From the NCBI GenBank assembly GCA_000151295.1, contig GG745333.1, positions 1,249,910-1,313,909 of the forward strand: a DNA stretch of 64,000 bases, in the 5' to 3' direction. Of the stretch, positions 54,155 through 64,000 are shown piece after piece. Under the pieces are notes generated by a model that saw only the letters and a program-made list of their open reading frames with translations, was not told where the DNA came from and made no database searches. Position 1 is the stretch's first letter, and each line of letters opens with the position of its first letter. Made by a program: the position numbers and the translations under genes. This stretch comes from Allomyces macrogynus ATCC 38327. Taxonomy: Eukaryota > Blastocladiomycota > Blastocladiomycetes > Blastocladiales > Blastocladiaceae.

Positions 54155-56086
54155 TCAGACCCGCCCGTTTCTTGAACTTGTCCTAACCGGCTTGGCCGCC
54201 GACCCGGCCGGCCGGACGCCATGTTCAACCGTATCGTACCGCGCAAACACGCTGTCGAGCACGAGACGAAATATCTCCTTGGCGATCCTGTCAAGCGCAG
54301 CCAAGGTCTCGTCTGGCCGACTCGCCGCCATGGGCAACGCGGCGAGAAACGCGTCGCGCGCGCCGGCACTCAAGTTGATTTCCAGCTCGGCACCTGGCCG
54401 GATATACCGCTGATTCAGGAACGCGAGCCGCACGGCCATCGGATCGTGCGGCCTTGGTCGCTGCACCCCCCTGCGCGGGCGCGTATCCATGAGCGGCGCG
54501 ACCGACGCGTCGGCCGCCATCGGCCCGTCAAAGTCGGAAATGAACGGAAACACGCCGAGCGAATCGGCGCCGCCACTACTGCTCGCGCCCGTCGGCGACA
54601 TGGGCGTCGTCGTTGCAAACGACATGACCGATGACTGGTGTGCGGCATAGTCGCCGCCGTGCAAGGCGGTCCCAGGGGACGGCGGCGTCTCGCCGCGCAG
54701 CTCGGCCGTGTGCTTGACGCGCGGCGCCGTCCCGACCGCCGCCGTGAACCACGTGAATTGCGCGAGCTTGGTCGCCCATGACAGGGTGGACGTTGAACAG
54801 GGCCCCGCCGCGGACGGATCGCCGCCGGCTTCGGGTACATCCTCAAGCGGATGGCTCGATCGTCGGCGCACATTGAGTATACCGTGGCCCGAGGCCGGGT
54901 GCGCAGCGGCATCCACGACGAGGTCGAGGTAGTCGTGGTAGAAGAGCACGTTCTCGGCGCAAAAACACTTTTGGCAAAACTGGAGAAACGACTTGAATTG
55001 CGCTGGACTGCGCAGCGTATGCAGGAGTCGCGCCTCGGGCGACATGCGCAGTGCGCGCCGGTTGTGCGCGTCGAGTCGGGCGAGCACGATCAGCGGCACA
55101 ACAATCGACGGCGTGCTGCTGACCAGGTCGTAGAGCAATGGCCAGAACGACATGCCGAGGAGGTTTTCCATGGGCGCGAGATCTGGCAGGGCGAGCGAGA
55201 GGACCATGCAGAGATAGCACAGACCGAGCCACGACAGGTTCCAAATCAGTTCGTTGCGTAAATCAGCGGCCTCGCGCACGTGCCAGAGCGTCGCAATGGC
55301 CAGCGGGAGGAACGTGTAGAGCGCAAAGGGAACGACGGCGAGTGCAAAGAAATCCTCGTTTCCGCACGTCGGAGTTGGCGGGCGACCCGAATGTGATCGA
55401 ATCGCCAGATCGCTTCCGACTATCAAGCAAATGAACAGAGCCAAGGCGACCAGGGAAATGGCAAGAGATCGCAAACGGAACGGCTGGATCGTGGTCATGG
55501 TCGGAAGATGCGGGCCCGTCTGCGACTCGAGCACGCGAAACGAAATGAACCGCGCGCAATCGACCCGAAACAACCACAGACCCCACCGGAGAATCAGCGC
55601 GGGTGCGAGCGAAACGCGCTTGACGTAGCGGCCGTCCTTGGTCAGCACAAAGCTGCGGCCGCCGGACTGGTAGTGCTGCAGCGCCATGACAAGGATCGCG
55701 TGCGTCAGCCGCACCAGGTCCAGGAAAAAGGCGAGCGGGTAACCCGTGTACATAAGCGGATAGAAGACGCGACATGACGTTGGCGGGACCGAGATGAGGG
55801 CCCACGTCCAAACGTTGAACGTGTGGACCTGTACAACGAGGATCATTTGGTGCTGGTGAGCGAAAATTGACGCGAAAGCCGCCACCGATCCGGATCGCGT
55901 TGCCAGAGTACCAACCCAGAACCATTGCAGGAGGCATAGGACACAGATTCGCACGAGCACGACCGGCCAGAGTCGTTTTTGAAGAAACGCGTGCTTTCGC
56001 CACTTGATATACGGGAAGAGCGGGGCGAGACGAATGGCGGCGATTGATCCTTGCAGCGCGTAGTAGATAGTGGTGGTCGAGTCCAT
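54155..56086 (-). CDS. seven-transmembrane receptor with C-terminal RGS domain
   Basis: A single exon of 643 residues from the ATG at 56086 (MDSTTTIYYALQGSIAAIRL). About seven hydrophobic helices lie between residues 40 and 335, for example WPVVLVRICVLCLLQWFWVG, RSLAISLVALALFICLIVG, FALAVVPFALYTFLPLAIAT and LSWLGLCYLCMVLSLAL. The RGS domain begins at about 347: SPEARLLHTLRSPAQFKSFL, FCQKCFCAENVLFYHDYLDL. It is then interrupted by ~165 residues of Ser/Pro/Gly-rich sequence and resumes at FLNQRYIRPGAELEINLSAG, LDRIAKEIFRLVLDSVFARY. RGS domains accelerate GTP hydrolysis by G-alpha; the 7TM-RGS layout recalls fungal GprK-type and plant RGS1 receptors. Ligand unknown. An in-frame extension upstream lacks an ATG. 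Confidence 0.85.
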   Translation of the reverse strand: MDSTTTIYYALQGSIAAIRLAPLFPYIKWRKHAFLQKRLWPVVLVRICVLCLLQWFWVGTLATRSGSVAAFASIFAHQHQMILVVQVHTFNVWTWALISVPPTSCRVFYPLMYTGYPLAFFLDLVRLTHAILVMALQHYQSGGRSFVLTKDGRYVKRVSLAPALILRWGLWLFRVDCARFISFRVLESQTGPHLPTMTTIQPFRLRSLAISLVALALFICLIVGSDLAIRSHSGRPPTPTCGNEDFFALAVVPFALYTFLPLAIATLWHVREAADLRNELIWNLSWLGLCYLCMVLSLALPDLAPMENLLGMSFWPLLYDLVSSTPSIVVPLIVLARLDAHNRRALRMSPEARLLHTLRSPAQFKSFLQFCQKCFCAENVLFYHDYLDLVVDAAAHPASGHGILNVRRRSSHPLEDVPEAGGDPSAAGPCSTSTLSWATKLAQFTWFTAAVGTAPRVKHTAELRGETPPSPGTALHGGDYAAHQSSVMSFATTTPMSPTGASSSGGADSLGVFPFISDFDGPMAADASVAPLMDTRPRRGVQRPRPHDPMAVRLAFLNQRYIRPGAELEINLSAGARDAFLAALPMAASRPDETLAALDRIAKEIFRLVLDSVFARYDTVEHGVRPAGSAAKPVRTSSRNGRV

Positions 56087-57268
56087 GGTTTGCCAGTCGT
56101 TGGTCGAGCCGCAAGAATGGGTCGATAGCGGTTGATTGCTGTTCGTGCCGAGATCACCGTCCTCGCACAACGCCAGCCGTGTGGTCGTGGATGGGCCGCG
56201 AGTGCGCGCGAGGATCCCGCTGGTCGACGAGGCCGACTTGGGCGAATCGTCGTATTGCAGGCGGCCGAGTTGCTGGTGGTTTGCGGCGCAGCCTCATTTG
56301 AACGGGACCATACTCTGGCGGTTTGTAGACAATACTTGGCAAAGGGTTGCGGGCTGGCGAGCCGGGCGATGGTTGTGCTGCAAGTAACCCACCAGTTTTT
56401 GTTCGCGCCGCAACGTCTCGCACGAAAATGAACGCTCGTCTCGCACCTGCAACACGCGAAAACCTAAAAAACCAGTTTACTTGGGCGGGGTCTCGAAGCA
56501 CCGCCTTGGCGCCACAATGGGCCCTTGACGAACATCATCAACCACGGCGATGCTCGAGCAACGGCGCAACGAGCACACGACCCATTTCCAGCAAGCTCTT
56601 CAGCACCCCTGCAACTCCCCCACACGAGCCCGGTAACGGCGCTCTTTTTCATGCACCAACAGCACTGCGAGCAACAACAAGAGCAACGCCCTTGCCATCA
56701 CCAGCTGCTCAACACAACCGTCGACCTGAAGCCCTGCAAGCTCCGCGACCACTGGCCTTTGTGATCGCGCAGCGCATCAGCATCTCGATTTCGCACCGGA
56801 CCGTGCTTCTCTCTGTCGTCGAGGATCCAGACCGCGCCCTCAAGGTCGAGCCACTCGCTCTGTTGTTGTCGAGCCCGACATTTTGGCTGTGCTCGATACC
56901 CGTACCTGTCCGACCATCCGTACTGGCGACCGTCGACGCCCCTGTTGACGGACCAGTCGTTCTCCATCCCCCGTTCCCGCTCCACTCGGCCCACGGCAGC
57001 GCGGGACCCTGCAGCGCGCTTGGCACTTGTCATTGCGGCCGCATTTAGCCAACCAATAGCACCGGCCAAGAGGACCCGCACGCGTCGTTGCTGGGATCGT
57101 TCTTGGAGCGGGAACAGGGTCGATTCCCTGGCGTATTTTCTGTCGCACCGACTGTTCTCGCAGTTGTGGCCGTCGGGTGCATTGTAATCGAAGCCGCAGC
57201 TGCTTCCGACCCGACCACATCGACCGCGTCTTCTTGCCCGAGCGTGTCACGCTCTTGATCAACCTGCA
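56087..57268. other. divergent spacer, possibly with unrecognised exons
   Basis: This 1.2-kb region separates the 7TM-RGS start and the plus-strand ATG at 57269. Plus-strand pieces near 56755-56880 (VIAQRISISISHRTVLLS then ALKVEPLALLLSSPTFWL) and near 57200-57255 (DHIDRVFLPERVTLLINLQ) have natural protein composition but lie in different frames without an ATG. They could be 5' exons of the next gene or a separate small gene. A CCAAT pentamer is present at 57052-57056. Confidence 0.3.
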
Positions 57269-59471
57269 ATGGCCACGCTTATTGTGACCCCGACTGTTCT
57301 CGTCCCTCGCCCGTCGGCGGCGCGCATCAAGGATCGACCCGCCCCGTCGAGCCTGACGGGTGATCCGCCCCCACGCTTCTCTGCTCGACGGGACGTGGTC
57401 GCTGCCGCTGCGCGCGCGTGGTGGCAGCACTGTCTGTTCAGGCTCTACTGGCTCGGAACGCACCACCGTGCGCCAGCCACGTCTGCCGCGACCAACCCCG
57501 TTGAGGAGCATCGGCGCCATCTGCTCATCTATGACAGCAGCGTCCCGTGCCCGTGCGCGTACTGTCTCCAGGCGCGTCTTGCCGACGCTCAAGATGCGCG
57601 CTCGCAACGGCGCACGCCGTTGTTGCTCACGCAAACGGCATGGTGGCCACCGGGGCTTGCGGCGCTGGTCCTATCGTCGCGCGTCATGGCGCGCGTGTTG
57701 ATCGCGGCGGCCAGAAACGCGCCGTTGGCGACCAGTGCTGGACCGAATGGTGCCGCTGGACTCGGCATGACGGCGTTACTCACACTGTGGGCGACGGCGG
57801 ATCGCTGGCAACCATCTGTGTTTGCAACGCTCGCGCGATAGTATGTGCTTTTCTCGGTTTCGGCTATGCTCTTCGCTTCTAATCATTGACCTTTGCACGT
57901 AGCCGCTCTCCCTCGCCCGAGTCCGGATCCACCTCGCCGCGATTCTCGCCTCGTCGGGGACCGACACCCCGCTACATTCCGCCGATTGCGCCCTTGCTGC
58001 TCGACGACGCGGTCCCGCCAGATCTGACAGTCGACGGTCCCGTTTCGCTCCCTCGTCTCTTGTCACGGCTCTGCGTCTTTTCGGTACAGTCGCTCCCGCC
58101 ATCGCTGGTTTCAGGCAAGGACTTTCATCGTCGCCCGACCAGCGCACCTACTCGCGGCCGTCCGCTCGAGCGCTCGTCGCACATTTATCGTGGACTGCGC
58201 GACCCGTTTGGCGACGAGGAAGAGGAGATCGATTCGTTAGACATGGACGAAGAGCATTCCGATCGCAGCATGTCGCTCGACAGCTCTGACTGGGCGGCGT
58301 CGCGAAATGCGACAAGGGCGTCGTCATTGAGCTCAGAAGGCAGTCAGTCTCCGGCGAACCGACGGCGGCGTGCGCGAACCAGCAGTTTGCTCGTCGAACT
58401 GGACGGTGGCGAGGACGACGGCGGGTTTCTGTTTGGCTTTTCTCGCGATCCGGAGCCGGAACCGGTTCCTGTCGTTCTCATGCCGCCAACCGGTCCTTCT
58501 ACGCACTCGTCGTGGCTCACCGGCGTTGCTCCACCGACTGTGCTGCCCGCCACCCTCTACTCGGACCCAGAGACGATTGGCGATCCCTCGTCCTCGGAGG
58601 CCGAGCGGGCAGATCCGCGCGACGCCCGCGATCGGCATCGCGGCCACCACCGGCACCATCGTCACCGGCACCACCATCGCCACCACCGTGACCGGGCTGC
58701 GAACGAAGCCGCTGATCCGCCGCGCGGCGGGTTGCCCGACTCGAGTGCTCGGCAACCGGCGCGCCGATCCGTTTCTTTTGCCGGCGACGTTGCAGTCGCC
58801 GAATACCCAAGCACCGTCCCGGACGTGCCGAGTCGCGTCGAAATGGGCCAAGCCGAGCCGAGCGCTGTCCCGACCGCGACCGCTCAACTCTCGCCGCCTC
58901 TCGAAGAAACCCATGCCGTTCCACCTCCTCCCGCCGCCACTCCTCTCCCGACCTCGTCCTGCGTCCAGGACGGGGTCATTGCTACATCTCTCCCCTCCCT
59001 CCCTCACTCCAACGTGGAACCGACCGACTGCGGCGCGCCGCCGCCGCCGCCGCCGCACTACCAGTACCCGCCCCTGACGCGTCTCTCACCCCCGCTCCCC
59101 CCAACCTTCCCGACATCGCACTCCGACGCGCCGCTCGCGTCCTCCCCACCAAGCCCCACCAAAGAAATCGTCGCGCAAGCCGCGCCGGACGCGGTCGCGC
59201 GCCCTCGCCCGTGCCGACGATCCGCGAACCGTCACCCGGCCCGGAGGCCGACCACGCAGCCACGCTCGTACAGGACGCCAAGGACGCGATCCAGGCGGCG
59301 CGGCGCGCGCAAACGTCGGAATTGGCGGCGCATTTCGCCATGGGCCTCCGGCTCGGCAAGTGCGAGCGGTTGGTCGCGGAATTGGCGGCCGAGTCGCATG
59401 GTGCCGGTGCGGCGCTGGATCGCGTGGATGCGTGGGGTGCGCAGTTGGCGGGTATGGTCGACCAGCTGTGA
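57269..59471 (+). CDS. hypothetical protein with His/Arg-rich tract and C-terminal coiled coil
   Basis: Proposed exons 57269-57840, 57903-59193 and 59247-59471 give 695 residues. Intron 1 (62 nt, GTATGT...CGTAG) closes phase 2. The second junction is a 53-nt intron with a weak GTCGCG donor, proposed because the frame must change before the protein-like ending. The N-terminal domain has RDVVAAAARAWWQHCLFRLY, HLLIYDSSVPCPCAYCLQAR (a CxCxxC cluster) and a hydrophobic stretch PPGLAALVLSSRVMARVLIA. A long Ser/Pro/Asp-rich region follows with a His/Arg tract (DRHRGHHRHHRHRHHHRHH). The C-terminus is a helical repeat, TLVQDAKDAIQAARRAQTSE to AWGAQLAGMVDQL. The family is not recognised; extra upstream exons are possible. 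Confidence 0.5.
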
Positions 59472-59946
59472 TGGGTGCCGCTTTTGCACCGTCGGGCGCG
59501 GCTCCGAGCTGCTGAAGTTGACATTTTGTGCCTTTTTGTCTGTCCTCCCTCGTGTCGTCCCGTGTTGTCGGTCGCTCTTTTTGGTCTTGTTCAGGCCCCG
59601 CTAGCCATTGGGAATCGCTGTATTTTTGTATCCATATCGTTATGCAGTGTCGAAGTCTGAAGAAATAGAGGAAACGCTTGCTTGGGGCGATGTTTGGGTT
59701 GTGGGGAACTGGATTGCCATTAGCCACTTTCGATCGACATTTTTCACCTGGCATCCAGGGCTGGTTTTCCTGGTTTTCCTGGTTTTCCCACCGCTGATGG
59801 CGCAAGAATCCGCGCCCAAGAGGCCCAAGCCAAGCCAACACGGTGCTTTTGCTCAGCACCATCGTCACAATCCGTTCTCTCTGCGGTCGACCTTACTCTC
59901 ACTTCTTCGGAGCCTCGCCCTTGTTGTCCAACTTGCTGCAACCACC
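59472..59946. promoter_or_regulatory. spacer upstream of cytochrome b5
   Basis: 475 bases with a T-rich first half (3' flank of the preceding gene) and a three-copy 9-bp repeat listed separately. No gene is seen. Confidence 0.4.
59761..59787. repeat. three tandem copies of CTGGTTTTC
   Basis: Perfect 9-bp unit repeated three times, about 160 bases upstream of the cytochrome b5 ATG. It may bind a regulator or be a simple slippage product. Confidence 0.9.
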
Positions 59947-60969
59947 ATGTCCGCCCCCAAGACCTTCACGACGGCCGAAGTCGCCAAGCACACGCAGCGC
60001 GGCGACGTCTGGACCGTGATCCACGGCAAGGTCTACGACATCTCCAAGTTCCTCGACGACGTAGGTGTCACCCTCCGTCTCCTTTCTTGTCGTCGCGGCT
60101 CGTTGTGCACCGTTCAGTCGACACGGGTTGCATTTGGGGCCGCTGGAGCAGGACGCACGGCGGTCGACGATGGCTGTGTCGGTTCCGTCGGGGGCGTTAG
60201 CGCTTGCCTGGTTCCACCGCGCCTGATGTCGCCCGTCGTGGTCGCCCCCTAACCGAGCTCGCATGCAGTGTGTTGGGCAGCGGGCAGCTGGCCGCAAACA
60301 ATTTGCACCCACCCGACCGCTGCGAATTCACGCCAACATGCTGTCACGATCCGATCCAAACTAATCCATGTTCGCGCCATTTTTTCATAGCACCCCGGTG
60401 GTGAGGAGGTCCTGCTCGAGACGGCCGGTATGTGATCGTGTGCCCTACGCTATTCACTTCGCTTTCCCGCGCGTCGCTGACCGCTCCCCGGCTTTGCAGG
60501 TGCCGACTCGACTGAGGGCTTCGAGGATGTCGGCCACTCGGAGGACGCGCGTGAGCTGCTCCAGAAGTACTACATTGGCGAGGTTGAGGGTGGCAAGGTA
60601 CATACCGGTCGTTTGCGCGCTCCTCAGATTCCATTCCCGCGCTAACCGTCCCGTCTCCATTCAACTGATTAGGCCGCCGCTCCTGCCAAACCCACCGCCG
60701 CTGCCCCCGCGCCCGCGCAGGAGCAGGGTGGAAGGTACGCCTCGGCTTCCCTCCTCTCTCTTTTTCCACTTCGCAGTCCGAGCCCCAGTCTGATGATGGC
60801 GCTCTGCCCGCGTTGCCCGACCCATTTCCAGCTGCCTCATCCAGTAAGTAACCCCCCCTTCTCTCTCTCTCGCTCCTGTTGTTGTTGTGTGTCTGTTTCC
60901 AGTTTCTTCTGGGCGATCCCGGTCGCGATTGCTGCCATTGCCGCCATTGCCTACACCCAGCTGCAGTAA
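59947..60969 (+). CDS. cytochrome b5, tail-anchored, C-terminal exon phases unresolved
   Basis: Electron donor to ER desaturases and sterol enzymes. Exons 59947-60060, 60391-60427, 60500-60597 and 60673-60734 are in frame: [16 protein letters not shown], then [17 protein letters not shown] joined to [20 protein letters not shown]. This includes the heme-ligand HPGG and the second histidine in [20 protein letters not shown]. Intron 1 is 330 nt, long for this locus. A Pro/Ala linker leads to a final exon (60903-60969) encoding the tail anchor [20 protein letters not shown]. The intervening exon 60777-60843 reads [17 protein letters not shown] in one frame, but canonical splice sites on either side cannot keep this and the anchor in frame. 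Total length is off by one base. An indel or non-canonical splice is suspected. Confidence 0.85.
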
Positions 60970-61318
60970 AAGGGGAGGGTGCCGGTGCCGGTGCTCGCGC
61001 GCTGTCGGTCTCGCACGCGTCGCTGCAGTCCTGGCAGCGGCCGATGCGTGTTTCCTTGGTGGCCTTGGGCGCGTCGTGTATCAATGTATTTCCCTGGTGA
61101 TTTCCATGGATTGTTGATGGTTGGTCGGCCGAGCGACAATGCGGCTGCACCCATCTCACGGCAAGTCACTTTGAGTCAAAAGACGCGTCTCCGCTCCTTT
61201 CTCTCCCTCAAATGAATCCAACCGCCCGCGACCGCGACTGCACCGCAACCCGTTCTCAACACGACGACGAGCACCAGCACCCACTCGCAACCCATCCTCT
61301 CCCGACACCACGACAGCC
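60970..61318. promoter_or_regulatory. spacer upstream of the CBS-domain gene
   Basis: About 350 bases, same-strand genes on both sides. No motif could be assigned and no gene is seen. Confidence 0.35.
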
Positions 61319-62591
61319 ATGGGCAACACCGCATCCACCGTGACCGCCGGCGCCGCGGAGCCCGCGTGCAAGCTTGGATCAACGCAAGACATTCCCGGCG
61401 CGAACCCGCTCCTCGCCCGCACGGCTTTTGCGACGCCGCCGCCTGGCGGAAAGCAGAGCCCGGCATCGCTCGTGTCGTTGCACGGCGACCGCGTCGACAC
61501 TCCAGCGTTGACACCAGCAGCTGCACGGCAACAAGCGCTGGAATGCATTCTCAATGTACCGCTCGTAGACGTGGTCCCGGCGCAGTCGCCCGACGCGCCG
61601 CTGTGCATGCTTAAGGAGCACGACGTGGTGCTCGACGCGTTGCGGGTGAATACGTTGGTGTGGATGGAAGCGCGGTGGGAGGCCTAAAAACTGACGCGTA
61701 CCGTACTTTGGTCCCAAGACTTTTGACCGGCACAACATCTCGTCGATTCCGATCCGGTTCGACGACGGCCACAATGCGCTCGTCGACGTGAACGACTTGA
61801 TGGCCTTTTTCGTTGCCGAGTTTCGCAAGTTGGGCGAGAAGGTGGACGCATTCACCTCGTCGTGGCGACGCGTCGCGGAGAGCACGCCGTGTCGTGCCGT
61901 CGTGAGTTCGTTTTGTGCCCTCATTTCCAATTCTCGAGATGCGAAATGTATATTCTCATCGCTCTTCCCTTGGACAGATTTCTCCGGCGGCAACCCGACC
62001 GTAACCGTCCCGCACTCGCTGTCCGTCAGTGACCTGATCGACCACTTCGCCACGACGCGCGCTTACCGGTTCCTCGTCCTCGACGAATCTGGGCGGCTCT
62101 ACCAGGTGATCACACAGACCAACCTGCTGCACTACCTGTCTGGTGCGCTACCAACCCTCTTCCCGACCCCATCCCAATCGCTCGCGCAAGTCGATTTCTT
62201 CGGTGGCACCGCACCGCGTCCATTACGTACGGTCGACGCGACTACGCCGGCGATCGTCGCGTGGGCACAGTGTGTTGATTGGAAGGTGCACCGCGTGGCC
62301 GTGACGGGCGGGAGTATAGTAGGATCGTTTGGGACGTGGAATTTGGCGAGTGCGCTGTTGCATGGGAAGGTGGTGGTAAGGGACGCGGCGCGTGCGGCGG
62401 TTACGGTGGACCTGGACGATCAGTTGGAGACGGTCGTGCACAGGCTCGCGACCGAGGCGAGGGAAGTGTTTTTGGTGGATGATGGGGGAGTGCCGCTGCA
62501 TGTGATCACGCAGGGGGACTGCATTCGGTTCCTGCTGAGGGATGTCGTGGTGCGTCCTGGTGACGCGAAGGCAGGTGCGGGTGGAGCGTGA
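61319..62591 (+). CDS. CBS-domain protein, AMPK-gamma/SNF4-like, possible N-myristoylation
   Basis: Exons 61319-61645, 61719-61905 and 61978-62591 give 375 residues. Intron 1 is 73 nt. Intron 2 is 72 nt with no in-frame stop, so retention is possible. MGNTASTVTAG has Gly2 and Ser6 of an N-myristoylation signal. CBS-type repeats follow: LLKEHDVVLDALRTFDRHNI with SSIPIRFDDGHNALVDVNDL; then LSVSDLIDHFATTRAYRFLV with LDESGRLYQVITQTNLL; then HRVAVTGGSIVGSF; and LDDQLETVVHRLATEAREVF with LVDDGGVPLHVITQGDCIRF. Such repeats bind adenine nucleotides in SNF4/AMPK gamma and Sds23. The arrangement resembles those families but I cannot decide between them. A lipid-anchored CBS regulator is the inference. 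Confidence 0.75.
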
Positions 62592-63554
62592 GGGAGGGAT
62601 CGCGACAACAAAGATTTGTTTTCCAGCGTGCCGGATATATTGATTGCAGCATGAGCGGCAGAGAAGTCAAGGCCGTTACCAAGTTGAACCATCGCGGCTC
62701 GTCGGCACGAGCACAAACGGTACCGGGTGGGCCGTCATGAATGTGCGATCCGAGCTGGGCAGCAGGGTATGGTCAGCGGCGCAATGGATCGTCACATCGT
62801 CGACACAACAGCAGAAACCATTTCGCACCTTGAGTCAGGATTCTTCAAGGCCGAGTCTTCCTTCTGCGAAATGAAAGCGCAAATCGAATCCTGCCGTCCG
62901 GCCTCGCCGGTGCTGGATTCGCGTGCCGATGGAGTTTGGCGATGCTGCGGCGGGCTGGCCTCGTGGGTGCTGGAATCAGGTGCCGGCCATCCATGACGAG
63001 GTTGCGACGGACCGGCCACGGTACGGTCGAAATCCGACATGGCGAGCGGGTGGAGAGTGTTGCGATGGAGAAGCGGAATCGGAATCGGAATCGTGCACGA
63101 CCGGCTCTGGTCGAAGTCGAATTCGGGCCAGAATCATGATTGCGGCAGGCGCACGGCCCGTCTATGTAGAGCCTGGACGGGAGCGATGGCCGCCGACTGG
63201 CCCGGCCACGGCAGCGCAATCATCTCTGGGCCGGTCTGGAGCCATCGCGACCCGCGGTCCGCGCAGGGCGGGGCCGGCCGACTTGTGGCTGGCACGGGCG
63301 TGCAAGGATTCGCTCGTTGGTCGTGTGCGAGGCAGAGTGGAGCCGGGCGGACTTGCACCGGCGTCCCGTGACCGCGTCGCGATCGGCAGGCGGGGCGCTG
63401 CAGCAGCTCGAGTGGTACAAAAAGTGAACGACGTCGCCCCCCCGTCGCGACGGCCAACGACAGACGACCGCGACGGAGGGCGTCGTCCCTCCCTGACCTC
63501 TCGCAACGCCTTCAAGACATGCAGAACGACCATGCTCGACTCGAATCTTCCCCA
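62592..63554. other. intergenic region with no recognised gene
   Basis: About 960 bases, GC-rich towards the right. Open frames on both strands have Arg/Gly/Ala-heavy composition typical of chance ORFs in such DNA. A GGAATC triplet repeat (three copies from 63075) is the only local repeat seen. Confidence 0.4.
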
Positions 63555-64000
63555 ATGAGCCCTGCCCTCGCCACTGTTCCTGTCGCGCTGCACGCCGGCC
63601 CGCCGGCCCCGCGCGCCTTTCGCATGTCCGCACTGCCGGAACCTACAGTACCTGAAGATGTCCGCTCGATGACGTCGCCCAAGCTCGCGACGGTTCGAAT
63701 TTCACCAAGCCAGCCCTTGCTCGCGCGCGACGACGGCGGCGACCAGGAGGAGGAGGACGACCTCGATAGCAACGGCGACAAGGACACGATGCTGACGTCA
63801 ACACGGCGGCGTGGGCAGCAGCAGCAGCAGCACCACTGCACGCCCAGCGCGAGCGACAGTTCGCGGTCATCCTCGCCGTCACGCCGTCGAGCCTCGTTCG
63901 ACCAATCGAGCCGCTGCGCGAAATCAAATGGCCGCTCATCGACATCAACCTCGCCGACACGCACCAAAACGCCCGTGGACCCACCTCATCCCGGACAAGA
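63555..64000 (+). CDS. 5' part of a gene for a disordered Ser/Arg/Asp-rich protein
   Basis: From the ATG at 63555 the frame is open to the window edge (148 codons), so the gene is truncated on the right. The start reads MSPALATVPVALHAGPPAP. It continues with an acidic patch (GGDQEEEDDLDSNGDKD), a short Gln run (GQQQQQHH) and a Ser/Arg-rich region (SDSSRSSSPSRRRASFDQSS). The composition is that of an intrinsically disordered N-terminus with possible phosphosites; no fold or family can be assigned from this portion. The opposite-strand ORFs over the same bases are Arg-rich and are taken as shadows. Confidence 0.5.
   Translation, partial: MSPALATVPVALHAGPPAPRAFRMSALPEPTVPEDVRSMTSPKLATVRISPSQPLLARDDGGDQEEEDDLDSNGDKDTMLTSTRRRGQQQQQHHCTPSASDSSRSSSPSRRRASFDQSSRCAKSNGRSSTSTSPTRTKTPVDPPHPGQ

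Noticed and set aside
1..64000. CRISPR arrays, phage genes, insertion sequences, polycistronic operons
   Set aside because: No regularly spaced repeats, integrase or transposase motifs or ribosome-binding-site patterns were seen. Spliceosomal introns and gene content are eukaryotic.

Overview
The window is about 64 kb of nuclear DNA from a gene-dense, GC-rich eukaryote, very probably a fungus. It has short GT-AG introns (mostly 58-93 nt) and ordinary opisthokont genes with the standard code. Squalene monooxygenase, SYF1, NUP84/NUP107, NF-YC and an Axl2-like cadherin-fold protein fit a fungus. TTC36, an SRA1-domain protein, a prokaryote-like MgtE transporter, a GCNA-type protease and long coiled-coil genes are unusual for yeasts and moulds and fit an early-diverging, possibly zoosporic lineage such as Blastocladiomycota. 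That placement is inference. Two assembly gaps (4376-4560 and 52605-53357) are present. No rRNA, CRISPR array, phage or intact transposon was seen, and no convincing tRNA.

Layout. 1-13.8 kb: 3' end of SYF1, a mitochondrial hypothetical, a Pro/Gln-rich membrane protein, an SRA1-domain protein, a REEP/YOP1 protein, lipoyl synthase, an MgtE/SLC41-like Mg2+ transporter, a six-exon coiled-coil gene and a small hypothetical. 14-20 kb: MOT1/BTAF1, with one apparent frameshift. 20.6-25.7 kb: a secreted hypothetical, a mitochondrial hypothetical, a Gfd2-type nuclease and TTC36. 25.7-27.3 kb: an AT-richer, gene-poor island carrying a REV1-like BRCT fragment and a 14-bp hairpin. 27.3-35.4 kb: GLE1, TBP, NSE4, a CCDC90/MCUR1-type protein and UBC13. 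35.9-39.1 kb: an Axl2-like membrane protein with a frame break. 39.5-45.4 kb: two nuclear hypotheticals and GCNA. 46-54 kb: ERG1, NUP84/107 and gapped NF-YC. 54-64 kb: a 7TM-RGS receptor, a His/Arg-rich hypothetical, cytochrome b5, a CBS-domain protein and the 5' end of a disordered-protein gene.

Functional themes. Basal transcription is strongly represented: TBP, its remover MOT1 and the CCAAT-factor subunit NF-YC all lie within about 40 kb. A second group concerns genome maintenance: NSE4, UBC13, GCNA and the REV1-like fragment. GLE1 and NUP84/107 are nuclear-pore genes, while ERG1 and cytochrome b5 serve sterol/lipid oxidation. None of this implies operons. Many pairs share divergent promoters (lipoyl synthase/MgtE, GLE1/TBP, GCNA/ERG1, NSE4/CCDC90). 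Exon joins were worked out by hand from splice motifs and phase; where phase could not be closed this is stated.
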